From: Chryseobacterium indologenes
Lineage (GTDB): Bacteria > Bacteroidota > Bacteroidia > Flavobacteriales > Weeksellaceae
DNA length: 64,000 nucleotides
Direction of reading: 5' to 3'
Assembly (NCBI RefSeq): GCF_018362995.1
Contig: NZ_CP074372.1
Span: forward strand, 682,001 to 746,000
Part shown: positions 14,812 through 23,594 of the stretch, one piece after another
Position numbering within the stretch: position 1 is the stretch's first letter
Layout: each line of letters begins with the position of its first letter
The notes under the pieces: generated by a model
The model's input: the letters and a program-made list of their open reading frames with translations, nothing else
Told to the model about the DNA's origin: nothing
Database searches by the model: none
Translations under genes and position numbers: made by a program

Positions 14812-17619
14812 TTATTGTTCAAGTTTTTCCTTGATATATTTTGCGGTGTAAGACTTTTTATTTTTTGTCAGATCTTCAGGAGTTCCTGCAAACACAACTT
14901 CACCACCGTGTTTTCCTGCTTCCGGACCAATATCAATGATATAATCGGCACATTTGATGATATCCGGCTGGTGTTCAATAACAATTACGGAATGTCCAAG
15001 GTCAATCAATGCCTGCAGTGATTTCAACAGCTTCTGAATATCATGGAAGTGCAGTCCTGTAGAAGGTTCATCAAAGATAAACAAGGTTTTGTCCGTTGTT
15101 ACCCCTTTTACAAGGAATGAAGCCAGTTTTACACGTTGTGCCTCACCACCGGAAAGGGTAGAAGAGCTCTGCCCTAGCTGCAGATACCCTAATCCTACTT
15201 CCTGAAGAGGTCTCAGTTTCGTTACGATTTTCTCTTCATTATTATCTTTAAAGAATTCCAGCGCTTCATTTACGGTCATGTGAAGAATATCCGAGATATT
15301 TTTCTCATCAAATTTCACTTCAAGGATCTCGTTTTTGAATCGTGTTCCTTTACAAACCTCGCATTCAAGCTCGATATCTGCCATGAACTGCATAGAAACG
15401 TTGATAACGCCTTCTCCTTTACATTCATCACATCTTCCGCCATCTACGTTGAAGGAGAAATGTTTAGGTTTATAGCCCATCATTTTTGCTACTTTCTGCT
15501 TGGCAAAAAGATCACGGATATCGTCATAAGCCTTCAAATAGGTTACCGGATTTGAACGGGATGATTTTCCGATCGGATTCTGATCAATCAATTCAATGTT
15601 TTTGATCAGTTTTTTAGGGAATTCTACAGAATCATAGTCTCCTTTTTTACCACCCATTCCAAGCTGGATCTGAATATCATTCGTAAGGATTTCCTTCATC
15701 AATGTAGATTTTCCGCTTCCTGAAACTCCGGAAATAACAACCAGACTTTCCAGTGGAACATCTACATCTATATTTTTAAGGTTGTTCTGGCGGGCTCCTT
15801 TAATATGGATCCATTCTTTTCCTTTTCTTCGTTTCTTTGGAACTTCAATTTCCAGTCTTCCCGTAAGGTATTCTGAAGTAAGGGTATTGGCTTTTTTCAG
15901 ATCTTTATAATCTCCTGCAAATACCAGTTCACCGCCAAGGTAACCCGCTTCCGGACCAATGTCAATAATATAATCCGCGGCCCTCATTACATCTTCATCG
16001 TGTTCTACCACAATTACGGTATTTCCAAGGTCACGCAGATTTTTCAATACTTCAATCAGGTTTTCCGTGTCTTTAGAGTGAAGACCGATAGAAGGTTCAT
16101 CCAGAATATAAATTGAACCTACCAAAGAACTCCCTAAGCTTGTTGCTAAGTTGATTCTCTGACTTTCTCCTCCTGAAAGTGTATTGGAAGTTCTGTTTAA
16201 TGTTAAATAGCCTAATCCTACCTTTAATAAAAACTCCAGACGGGTTGTGATTTCATAGATCAGTCTTTTAGCCACTTCTTTGTCATGATCTGAAAGCTTT
16301 AGTCCATTGATCACCGGAGCCAGCTCATCCAAAGGAAGTTCTATCATCGACTGGATATTATGTCCGTCTACTTTTACCCAGCTTGTTTCTTCACGCAGTC
16401 TCAATCCTTCACACGTAGGACAAAGGGTTTTTCCTCTGTAGCGTGAAAGCATTACTCTGTACTGGATTTTATATAAGTTTTCTTCAAGCATCTTGAAGAA
16501 ATTATTGATGGATGGGAAACTGCTTTTTCCGTCACCTTTCCAAAGGAAATTTTTCTGCTCTTTTGTTAATTGGTGATACGGTTTGTGAATAGGGAAGTCA
16601 CCTGCTTTTTTGATGAAGTCTTTTTTCCATTCACTCATGGTTTCACCTCTCCAGCTGACAACGGCATCTTCGTAGATGGATAATGTTTTATTGGGAACTA
16701 CAAGATCTTCGTCTATTCCGATTACTTTTCCGTATCCTTCACATGCAGGACATGCTCCGTATGGATTATTAAAGCTGAAAAAATGAACATTCGGTTCAAG
16801 AAATTCAATTCCGTCCAGTTCAAACTTATTGGAGAATTCCTTTACTTTTTCAGTATCTGTATTTTTTAATGAACAGTAGCCGCGTCCTTCATAAAATGCC
16901 ATCTGAATAGAATCCGCAAGTCTCTGTAAAAAACTTTCGTCTTCTTCATAAGAGAAGCGGTCAATAACAAGATTGATCGTCATTCCTTTTTCCGGAGCAA
17001 ATCCAAAGCTTTCCAGATCCTCGATTCCTGCCAGGTTTCCGTTGATTTCAAGTCTTGTGAAACCTGCCAGTTTTAAGACATTCAGCGTTTCTTTAAAATT
17101 GTCAGCATCATATTCCAAAGGAGCAGTCAATAAAAAAGAAGTATCTTTTTTGGACGCTTTGATAAAATCTACCACATCAGAAACCGAATCTTTTTTCACT
17201 TCTTCACCCGAAACAGGAGAAAAAGTTTTTCCGATTCTGGCAAAAAGAAGTTTCATATAATCGTAGATCTCCGTAGAGGTTCCTACCGTAGAACGCGGAT
17301 TGGAAGAAATTACTTTCTGCTGAATCGCAATAGACGGCGCAAGTCCTTTAATATCATCTACTTTTGGCTTTTCTAATTTCCCCAAAAACTGACGCGCATA
17401 AGAACTTAAACTTTCAACATATCTTCTCTGTCCTTCAGCATAAATAGTATCAAAAGCCAGAGATGACTTACCGCTTCCTGAAACTCCTGTAATAACAATC
17501 AGTTTATTCTTCGGGATCAGGACATCTATATGTTTCAGATTGTTAAGATGTGCATTCTTAACGAAAATCTGTTTTTTTATGTCTATTTCTGTTGTATTAG
17601 CCATATTTTGTTTATTCAT
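14812..17619 (-). CDS. uvrA: Excinuclease ABC subunit A
   Basis: 935 residues, the usual size. Two ABC-type ATPase modules: Walker A GVSGSGKSS at about 45-53 and again GVSGSGKSTLM in the second half, with signatures LSGGESQRINLA and LSGGEAQRVKLA. Zinc-binding CxxC pairs appear in CPACEGYGKV, CPTCEGLRL, CDECKGEG and CEVCKGTR. The protein scans DNA for lesions with UvrB in nucleotide excision repair. An alternative start 15 bp downstream (MANTTEID) is possible. No SOS-type operator was recognised upstream. It is transcribed alone, ended by the 14776 hairpin. Confidence 0.97.
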   Translation of the reverse strand: MNKQNMANTTEIDIKKQIFVKNAHLNNLKHIDVLIPKNKLIVITGVSGSGKSSLAFDTIYAEGQRRYVESLSSYARQFLGKLEKPKVDDIKGLAPSIAIQQKVISSNPRSTVGTSTEIYDYMKLLFARIGKTFSPVSGEEVKKDSVSDVVDFIKASKKDTSFLLTAPLEYDADNFKETLNVLKLAGFTRLEINGNLAGIEDLESFGFAPEKGMTINLVIDRFSYEEDESFLQRLADSIQMAFYEGRGYCSLKNTDTEKVKEFSNKFELDGIEFLEPNVHFFSFNNPYGACPACEGYGKVIGIDEDLVVPNKTLSIYEDAVVSWRGETMSEWKKDFIKKAGDFPIHKPYHQLTKEQKNFLWKGDGKSSFPSINNFFKMLEENLYKIQYRVMLSRYRGKTLCPTCEGLRLREETSWVKVDGHNIQSMIELPLDELAPVINGLKLSDHDKEVAKRLIYEITTRLEFLLKVGLGYLTLNRTSNTLSGGESQRINLATSLGSSLVGSIYILDEPSIGLHSKDTENLIEVLKNLRDLGNTVIVVEHDEDVMRAADYIIDIGPEAGYLGGELVFAGDYKDLKKANTLTSEYLTGRLEIEVPKKRRKGKEWIHIKGARQNNLKNIDVDVPLESLVVISGVSGSGKSTLMKEILTNDIQIQLGMGGKKGDYDSVEFPKKLIKNIELIDQNPIGKSSRSNPVTYLKAYDDIRDLFAKQKVAKMMGYKPKHFSFNVDGGRCDECKGEGVINVSMQFMADIELECEVCKGTRFKNEILEVKFDEKNISDILHMTVNEALEFFKDNNEEKIVTKLRPLQEVGLGYLQLGQSSSTLSGGEAQRVKLASFLVKGVTTDKTLFIFDEPSTGLHFHDIQKLLKSLQALIDLGHSVIVIEHQPDIIKCADYIIDIGPEAGKHGGEVVFAGTPEDLTKNKKSYTAKYIKEKLEQ

Positions 17620-18070
17620 AAAAGTGACTGTACAGCATAAGGCTGCCAGTATAATGGTGTTTTGCCACAGAATATTCCAAGGCTGTCATCAATTGAATTT
17701 TTCCTCTATTCTTGAATCTGTCTGATCTTTTTAGCCCCATTTTTTAAAAGAATGCATTAAAAAAATACAGTTGAAACAGAATAGTTTCATCATAAAATTA
17801 AGACCCACAAAATTACGAATTTTTAGTGAAAATTTTATGCATATATTATTGTTAAAAATTATTATTATAAATGGTAAATCAGGGAAATAAAATTGGAAAA
17901 TAATCATCGTAAAATGATAAAATAAAGCTGGTTTTGTGATTTATTCTTGTTTTATCGTTTATTTCACTGTACTTTATATAGTTTTATAAATTATGTTAAT
18001 TTTTTTTATGAAACTATTGTTTTGTATTTTAAAATTATTTAAAATTGTACCCTTAAATATGTAATAAGAA
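17620..18070. other. AT-rich intergenic region upstream of uvrA
   Basis: About 450 bp without a convincing ORF on either strand. The part from 17800 to 18060 is extremely AT-rich. It should contain the uvrA promoter (leftward) and that of the short unit at 18071-18167 (rightward). Confidence 0.5.
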
Positions 18071-18121
18071 ATGAGAAAATTATTCAGAGATCTGGTTACA
18101 CATTTAATGAAGAAAAGATAG
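18071..18121 (+). CDS. Possible 16-residue peptide ORF before a terminator
   Basis: ATG at 18071 opens a 16-codon frame (MRKLFRDLVTHLMKKR) that is basic and amphipathic, followed 16 bp later by a strong terminator. The compact unit of ORF plus terminator suggests a small peptide gene or a small RNA. I know no family for it. It could also be a chance ORF inside a small RNA. Confidence 0.35.
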   Translation: MRKLFRDLVTHLMKKR

Positions 18122-18137
18122 AATTACTCCCTCACAC

Positions 18138-18167
18138 AGATGCAGCATTACGCTGCATCTTTTTTTA
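18138..18167 (+). terminator. Strong rho-independent terminator
   Basis: AGATGCAGC pairs perfectly with GCTGCATCT around a 5-nt loop, with eight T after it. It separates the micro-ORF from the TonB receptor promoter at 18180. Confidence 0.85.
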
Positions 18168-18179
18168 TGACAACTATCA

Positions 18180-18211
18180 TTTGCCTGTCTTGGTGAACTC
18201 CCTTACTTTTG
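18180..18211 (+). promoter_or_regulatory. Bacteroidetes-type promoter of TonB receptor gene
   Basis: TTTG at 18180-18183, 20-nt spacer, TACTTTTG at 18204-18211: a full match to the -33/-7 consensus. Transcription would start near 18217, which decides the start codon at 18247 over any upstream one. Confidence 0.75.
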
Positions 18212-18246
18212 GAATCTGTTATAAAAGAAAAACTACGGAAACGATT

Positions 18247-20058
18247 ATGATCAAAAAGATAGGAAGTGCTTTTTTTCTGGGATCTTTACTTTGGGTAAAT
18301 GCACAGGAGAAGACAACAGATATTGAAAGCATTGAATTTCAGGGAAAATTTATATCTACACCTTATAAAAGTGCCAATCAGAATATCAGCGTTATCAGCA
18401 GAGAAGATATTGTAAATTCTCCGGCTAAAAGTATAGACGAAATTCTTCAGCAGGTACCCGGAATGGATATCAGAAGGAGAGGAGCCAATGGGGTGCAGAG
18501 TGATATCGGTTTCCGGGGAAGTTCTTTTGAGCAGGTTCTTCTGCTTCTGAACGGAATCAGGATGAATGACTCCCAGACCGGACACAACAATATGAATATT
18601 CCGGTTGATCTGGATGAGGTAGAAAAGATTGAAATCATAAAAGGGCCTGCTGCCAGACGTTTTGGGCAGAATGCTTATGCCGGCGTTATCAATATTATTA
18701 CTAAAACTATTCCTGGAAAAAAAGTGAAGATCAGTGCAGAAGGGGGAGATTTCGGTACGTATGGTCTTGGCTTCAATGCGCAGATAGGAAATGAAAAGTT
18801 TACCAATTCCCTTCAGGCCAATTCTGCTTCTTCAGAAGGGTATATGTTTAATACTGATTATGAGATCAGAAATGTATTTTATCAGGGAAAACTGAATATC
18901 AAAAACGGAGATGTAAGAGTACAGGCTGGTTTTTCGGAAAAGAAATTCGGAGCCAATGGTTTTTATGCTTCAAAAGATGCTACAAAACAATATGAGGAAA
19001 CACAGGCTTCTATTGTAAGTGTAGCCCATCAACAGACTTTTGGGAAACTGAAACTGAATTCAAATGTATACTGGAGAAGAGGGCAGGATATGTACCTTTA
19101 TAACAGATGGGATCCTGATTTTTACAGAAATATGCACATTGGAAATAACGTAGGTGGTGAAGTAAATTCCAGCTACCAATGGGGGTTGGGTACAACCGGA
19201 ATTGGAGTAGAGCTTAGAAAAGAATTTTTGGTGAGCAGTAATCTGGGTGACAGAAACCGTTTTGTATCTCAGGTTTTCTTTGAACATCATTTTTCATTAC
19301 TGGATAAAAAGTTGAACATCAGTCCGGGAATTTCATGGGCCAGCTATTCTAAAGAAGGAAATTTCTTTTACCCTGGTTTGGATGTCGGCTATAACTTTAA
19401 TCCCAATAGTAAAATCTATGGAAATATTGCAAAAGTACACCGTATACCAACCTTTACCGAACTTTATTATGTCAGCAGAACGGAACAGGGAAATCCCGAT
19501 TTACAGCCTGAAAATGCGCTTTCATCCGAGGTAGGATATCAATATCAGAATAACAGAATTTTAGCTAAAATAAGCGGGTTTTTAAGGAACTCCAGCAATT
19601 CTATTGACTGGGTTAAAAATGACCTTAAAGACAAAGTCTGGTTTGCAGAAAATGTAGGAGATATCAAAACCAAAGGAATAGAAGCAGAGTGGAGCCATAG
19701 GCCCGTAGACTGGCTGAAATATACGATTGGCTATACTTATATCGACAGCAAATATGAAGAGAAAACCGGATTGGTTTCGAGATATATTCTGGATAACCTG
19801 AGACATCAGTTTATTTCCAAATTAGAGGTTAAATTCCTGAAAAACTTTACCAATGAGCTTGTTTACCGTTATAATGAAAGAGTGAATCTGGGAACTTATA
19901 ATCTTGTTGATGAAAAGCTGAGTTTTGCTAAAAAAGACTACTCAGTGTATGTTTTGATTAACAATATTACCAATACAAACTACACGGAAGCATTTGGAGT
20001 GGCAATGCCGCAAAGGTGGTTCCACATTGGGTTTTCTTATACAATTAATATTAAGTAG
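18247..20058 (+). CDS. TonB-dependent receptor, BtuB/CirA-like
   Basis: 603 residues from the ATG at 18247, which begins a signal peptide ending WVNAQ. The plug domain shows NISVISREDIVNSPAKSIDEIL, QQVPGMDIRRRG, SDIGFRGSSFEQVLLLLNGIRM and IEIIKGPAARRFGQNAYAGVINIITK, the normal TonB receptor plug signatures. The barrel contains the LQPENALSSEVGYQYQNN strand typical of the vitamin B12/iron group. At about 600 residues and without a carboxypeptidase-like N-terminal domain it belongs to the small BtuB/CirA class rather than SusC. No cobalamin riboswitch is visible upstream, so the substrate is unknown. Confidence 0.9.
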   Translation: MIKKIGSAFFLGSLLWVNAQEKTTDIESIEFQGKFISTPYKSANQNISVISREDIVNSPAKSIDEILQQVPGMDIRRRGANGVQSDIGFRGSSFEQVLLLLNGIRMNDSQTGHNNMNIPVDLDEVEKIEIIKGPAARRFGQNAYAGVINIITKTIPGKKVKISAEGGDFGTYGLGFNAQIGNEKFTNSLQANSASSEGYMFNTDYEIRNVFYQGKLNIKNGDVRVQAGFSEKKFGANGFYASKDATKQYEETQASIVSVAHQQTFGKLKLNSNVYWRRGQDMYLYNRWDPDFYRNMHIGNNVGGEVNSSYQWGLGTTGIGVELRKEFLVSSNLGDRNRFVSQVFFEHHFSLLDKKLNISPGISWASYSKEGNFFYPGLDVGYNFNPNSKIYGNIAKVHRIPTFTELYYVSRTEQGNPDLQPENALSSEVGYQYQNNRILAKISGFLRNSSNSIDWVKNDLKDKVWFAENVGDIKTKGIEAEWSHRPVDWLKYTIGYTYIDSKYEEKTGLVSRYILDNLRHQFISKLEVKFLKNFTNELVYRYNERVNLGTYNLVDEKLSFAKKDYSVYVLINNITNTNYTEAFGVAMPQRWFHIGFSYTINIK

Positions 20059-20109
20059 GTGTTAATTTAATATTAATGAAAGTTAATATTAACAAATTGT
20101 TAAAAAATA

Positions 20110-20117
20110 TACATTTG
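20110..20117 (+). promoter_or_regulatory. -7 box of the DUF2490 gene
   Basis: TACATTTG matches TAnnTTTG, 12 bp before the ATG at 20130. It lies inside the longer possible frame (from 20076), so it favours the shorter start. Confidence 0.5.
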
Positions 20118-20129
20118 CAAAAATTTTTT

Positions 20130-20846
20130 ATGAAACGTCTTATAGGCTTAGGTTTACTACTTGGTATTTCTTTTTTTAAAGCACAGGAACATATTTCCAG
20201 CTTCAATGCAGTGACTCTGACCTATAAGTTTCATCCGAAATTTTTCCTTTATGCAGAAGGGCAGATGCGTGGTAATGAAGATTATACCTACCCTGATTAT
20301 TATGAGATAAAAGGGGGAATAGGGTATAATCTCACCAAAGACCACAAGCCTTTCATAGGATTGGGAAGATATGTCAACTATAAAGACCACAGTTTAAGCA
20401 GAGAGGAGTTCAGGGTATGGCTTCAGGATGTAATTGATATTAAAAAAGGCATCGTCAAGTTTGAAAACCGTTTTCGTGTTGAAAAAAGCTGGTTCTATGA
20501 GCCTAAAACAGACCTTACTTCCCAGAGAATGCGTTACAGATACCGTCTGAACGTAAGTGTCCCTTTAAATGCCAAAACCATCAAGAAAGGAACTGTTTTC
20601 GCCAATGCTTATGACGAAGTTTTCTTTGTCTCACCGATGAAGCCTACTTTCGCCAGAAACAGGGTCTATGGCGGTTTCGGCTATCAGATTGATGATTATT
20701 TTGGAATCGTGAGCGGATATCTTTGGCAGCGTGAATTTGAAGCAAAAGGGAATAAAAATTTACATTTTATTTATCTTGCCTTAAACATCAACATTGATGG
20801 AACGAACCATCACACGAAGACCTACGATTTCCCGGGTGCAGATTAA
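20130..20846 (+). CDS. DUF2490 family outer-membrane beta-barrel-like protein
   Basis: 238 residues from the ATG at 20130, with a signal peptide ending SFFKAQ. The mature protein has repeated amphipathic strands (FFLYAEGQMRGNEDYTY, FIGLGRYVNYKDH, RFRVEKSWFYEP, RMRYRYRLNVSVPL), the arrangement of DUF2490, predicted to be a small barrel similar to outer membrane phospholipase/porin-like proteins. It follows a TonB receptor gene by 71 bp but has its own -7 box. Function unknown. Its end overlaps the convergent 20843 gene by 4 bp. Confidence 0.8.
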   Translation: MKRLIGLGLLLGISFFKAQEHISSFNAVTLTYKFHPKFFLYAEGQMRGNEDYTYPDYYEIKGGIGYNLTKDHKPFIGLGRYVNYKDHSLSREEFRVWLQDVIDIKKGIVKFENRFRVEKSWFYEPKTDLTSQRMRYRYRLNVSVPLNAKTIKKGTVFANAYDEVFFVSPMKPTFARNRVYGGFGYQIDDYFGIVSGYLWQREFEAKGNKNLHFIYLALNINIDGTNHHTKTYDFPGAD

Positions 20847-22243
20847 TTCTTATTTAAACCTGACTGAAAATTTAATAAATCCAGCTTAGAATTAAGGTAG
20901 TGGTCGCTGAGTAATGCCCGGTATTTTTCAATCAGCAAAGATACAGCACTTACTTCATGCTCAAGATATTTGTCTTTGTTGAAGTAAATGTATTCGGAAT
21001 CTACAAATTCCTGTAAAAGGGTTTTATCTTCATCACTTAAGGCTTCCTTATAAGCTGAGTTTTCAAGAAGTTCCCTGGTCTTTTGTTTAAAAGGCTCTTC
21101 TGCTTTTAACAGCTTGGCTCTATGTTTACGGATTTCTTCAAAGGGTAAAGTGACCGCCATAAACTGCAGGTATACCGTAAATTCATTAAGACTTTTCTGA
21201 TAATCGTCAAATTCTCTGTCAATAACTGCCAGTTTCTTATACTTGGCAAGCAGGTCTTTTTTCAGGTCCTCATCAGAAATATGGTAATAATGCTGAAAGA
21301 TAGCTTTGTCATTTTCAAGAAGTTCTTCCTGTACCTTTTTCAGCTCATTTTCAAGACCGGGAATAAGATTTCTGGCATCTTTTGCTTTGTATAGACTGCC
21401 ATCAAATCTGAAGGTTTTTATTTCCTTTGGATAGGAAGCCAGATATTGCAGAGTCTGAATATCACTCTCTATTCCGGATTTTTCGTAGACTAAAGATACT
21501 TTTTTGTCACTGAAAAGCTCAGAAGCATTACGAGGTGAGGAGTCTGAAATTACAGCTTCAATATTTTCTACAATAGGATTATGTCTTTCGTAATATCCGT
21601 TAAAATCTGAACTGAAAGTTTTATAGGTGTTATCGTCCAGATAGAGTTGTATAAAGCTTTCATCATCTATCACTTCTCCTACATTTTTTACACTGCGTAA
21701 AGTAAGGAATTTCGACGTCATGGTTTCGCAGATCGTATCAAAACCGCTGATGATTTCTTTCGCATACCTATGATCTGCAGCTGTATTTCGGGTTTCGTTT
21801 GTTTTAATCCTTTCAATTCTTTTTAGGATATCCGGATGTGAAGTCCATTGATCTTCAATTTCTATTCTGGATTTATTATATCGCGTAAGATCTTCGGTAT
21901 CTATTTTAGGAAGCCCGTTTACGTAGGGATGATTGTTTCTTTCGCATAAGATTTTCATTAAAGAAATCTGGTTCTTATAAAGATCTTTTGGAAGGTATTT
22001 AAATTTAACAAGAAATATAAATACAAAAACTCCAACACTTAGCAATCCTGCTGCACCAAAAACTGTAAAGTAATTGAGAGAAATACTTAACAGCTTTATT
22101 GCCCCGTATCCTAATAAGAATATCATCAGAAGTGAGGCGAGTATAAGTATCAGATAGGTCAGGAAAAAAACTGAAACAGATACAATAGCAGAGACCAGCT
22201 TGGATTGATAAGCTGATGAAATTTTAGGCAGGTTATTAGTCAT
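20843..22243 (-). CDS. M48-metallopeptidase-related membrane protein lacking the catalytic domain
   Basis: 466 residues. Two or three hydrophobic helices at about 17-80 are followed within 20 residues by SLMKILCERNNHPYVNGLPKID and then QWTSHPDILKRIERIK, the segment that follows the protease domain in M48 (Ste24/HtpX-like) proteins of Flavobacteriia. The remainder is a helical, coiled-coil-like C-terminal domain also found in these longer proteins. The HExxH zinc motif and its downstream glutamate are absent. I infer an in-frame loss of about 200 residues. The frame is intact, so the protein may be made as an inactive paralogue. It follows the HD gene by 11 bp. Confidence 0.7.
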   Translation of the reverse strand: MTNNLPKISSAYQSKLVSAIVSVSVFFLTYLILILASLLMIFLLGYGAIKLLSISLNYFTVFGAAGLLSVGVFVFIFLVKFKYLPKDLYKNQISLMKILCERNNHPYVNGLPKIDTEDLTRYNKSRIEIEDQWTSHPDILKRIERIKTNETRNTAADHRYAKEIISGFDTICETMTSKFLTLRSVKNVGEVIDDESFIQLYLDDNTYKTFSSDFNGYYERHNPIVENIEAVISDSSPRNASELFSDKKVSLVYEKSGIESDIQTLQYLASYPKEIKTFRFDGSLYKAKDARNLIPGLENELKKVQEELLENDKAIFQHYYHISDEDLKKDLLAKYKKLAVIDREFDDYQKSLNEFTVYLQFMAVTLPFEEIRKHRAKLLKAEEPFKQKTRELLENSAYKEALSDEDKTLLQEFVDSEYIYFNKDKYLEHEVSAVSLLIEKYRALLSDHYLNSKLDLLNFQSGLNKN

Positions 22244-22254
22244 GTGTTTTTTTA

Positions 22255-22701
22255 TTAATATTTCTCTATCAGATAACGATACGCTTTCAGATATTTGTTG
22301 AATCTTTTAATATCCTTAGGAGTAAGTTCTCTGTTGACTCTTCTAAGATCCATGTTGTCACGAAGGTCATTCAGCTTTACTGCAACAGAGAGCAGAGATC
22401 TTTCTGTTCTTTTAATGAAATCATCGTAATCTTCTTCAGGATCAAACTTGGTAAGACAGCTGATAGCGAAAATAATATATTCAGGAAACCCTTCAGACCT
22501 TAAATAATCCAGACTGAACTCTTCCGGATGATCTTCCACTACATCATGCAGTACACCTACAATTTTTTCGTCCAGTGTTTTACCATAATTCATCACACGC
22601 ATTACGTGGGCTATGTATGGGGCATGGTATTTATCTGTTTGTCCTTTATGGGCTTTGTCGGCAATTTTGATTGCTCTATTCAGTAATTCTTCTTTTGTCA
22701 T
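22255..22701 (-). CDS. HD-domain hydrolase, RelA/SpoT hydrolase-like
   Basis: 148 residues from the ATG at 22701; a minus-strand TATTTTTG at 22722-22729 supports this start over a longer one at 22755. It has AHKGQTDKYHAPYIAHVMRVM, GVLHDVVEDHPEE and VKLNDLRDNMD, which match the metal-binding His, HD and late Asp motifs of (p)ppGpp hydrolase domains and small MESH1-like enzymes. There is no synthetase domain. It may hydrolyse ppGpp or another nucleotide; that is family inference. It heads a short operon with the M48-like gene. Confidence 0.8.
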   Translation of the reverse strand: MTKEELLNRAIKIADKAHKGQTDKYHAPYIAHVMRVMNYGKTLDEKIVGVLHDVVEDHPEEFSLDYLRSEGFPEYIIFAISCLTKFDPEEDYDDFIKRTERSLLSVAVKLNDLRDNMDLRRVNRELTPKDIKRFNKYLKAYRYLIEKY

Positions 22702-22721
22702 TTCTAATGAAAAATAGAGTA

Positions 22722-22729
22722 CAAAAATA
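22722..22729 (-). promoter_or_regulatory. -7 box of HD gene
   Basis: Minus-strand TATTTTTG matches TAnnTTTG, 20 bp before the ATG at 22701. Confidence 0.5.
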
Positions 22730-22781
22730 AAAAATGCCTTAAAAAAATAAGACATTTTTATTAAGATTATTTCAATTCATT

Positions 22782-23117
22782 TTAAAGATCCGCTTCATCC
22801 TCTACGTGAGCGTGTGGAGCATTGTTTTTTACAGATTCTATTCCGTTTTCCATGCCGTTGTCAGATTCATACATCTGGCTGGTTCCTATGATTTGTCCGT
22901 TGCCTGCTTTTAGATTGAAATAACATCTGCCGTCTTTGGCTGTATTTCTTTCAAATTTTGAATCTTCCTGTGAATAGGTCTTTACAGATCCGATCCCGTT
23001 TTCGCAAGATGGCTTTGTGCTGTAACCCTGGCTGGTTAAAATAACCTGTCCGTTTCCTGCTTTGAGGTTAAACTGAAAGTCTCCGTTTGTTCTCTTAGAG
23101 ATAATAAATTTTCCCAT
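22782..23117 (-). CDS. YegP/DUF1508 family protein, two repeats
   Basis: 111 residues made of two copies of the DUF1508 unit: FNLKAGNGQVILTSQGYSTK followed by CENGIGSVK, and FNLKAGNGQIIGTSQMYESD followed by MENGIESVK. This is the standard two-repeat YegP arrangement. Function is unknown; members are small soluble beta/alpha proteins. An acidic tail (HVEDEADL) ends it. It has no signal peptide. Confidence 0.88.
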   Translation of the reverse strand: MGKFIISKRTNGDFQFNLKAGNGQVILTSQGYSTKPSCENGIGSVKTYSQEDSKFERNTAKDGRCYFNLKAGNGQIIGTSQMYESDNGMENGIESVKNNAPHAHVEDEADL

Positions 23118-23144
23118 GTTTATCGTTTTTAAATTTGTGTTGTG

Positions 23145-23457
23145 TTATTTAGAGGGTGTGAGTTTCTTTGGACTTGTCTGGAACTTGTCAGGCGTAATAG
23201 CGTTTAAAATTTTGTATTGCGAATAGTCCCTTGCGGGTTCTTTCAAAGCCAGATATATCATCGTATCATTAGGTTTCTTAATCAGAATTTTATAAAGTCC
23301 TGTCGGGGACTGATCTGATTTCAAGGCAAAGTATCCGGGGAATTTTCCTTTGCTGACTGTTTTTACGGTATCTGTTTTGGGAATTGGAAGTAAGTTTTCC
23401 TTTTTTTGTGCCATCAGAGCAGCAGATAAAAAGGAGTAGGGGAAATAATGTCTTCAT
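23145..23457 (-). pseudogene. Small exported protein with probable 1-nt frameshift in its leader
   Basis: The 89-codon frame from 23414 starts MAQKKENLLP, which looks like the end of a signal peptide of the local ...AQ type. An ATG at 23457, one frame off, reads MKTLFPLLLFICCSDG, a hydrophobic leader. The two join if one base is added or lost between them, for example in the A7 run just after the internal ATG. So the real product is probably an exported protein of about 103 residues; the break is a mutation, a sequencing error or slippage. The mature part has no motif I know. Confidence 0.6.
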
Positions 23458-23545
23458 ATTATGTTTTCGTGTTTTTATGGTTTTTAGTTATACTAAAATT
23501 AGCAAAAATTATTGATATTTAAAGCTATATCAATTTAAATATATA

Positions 23546-23570
23546 AAAAACGCCCCAAAATGAGGCGTTT
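23546..23570 (-). terminator. fad operon terminator
   Basis: Minus-strand AAACGCC...GGCGTTT hairpin followed by TTTATAT, 25 bp beyond the fadE stop codon. Confidence 0.75.
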
Positions 23571-23594
23571 GAATCAAATTTATGTTATTAAAGA

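Noticed and set aside
18181..18246. Upstream start for the TonB receptor gene
   Set aside because: The promoter -7 box (18204-18211) lies inside it and the signal peptide begins at 18247.
18122..18246. Cobalamin riboswitch in front of the BtuB-like receptor
   Set aside because: The leader from the promoter is only about 30 nt and no B12-box sequence is visible.
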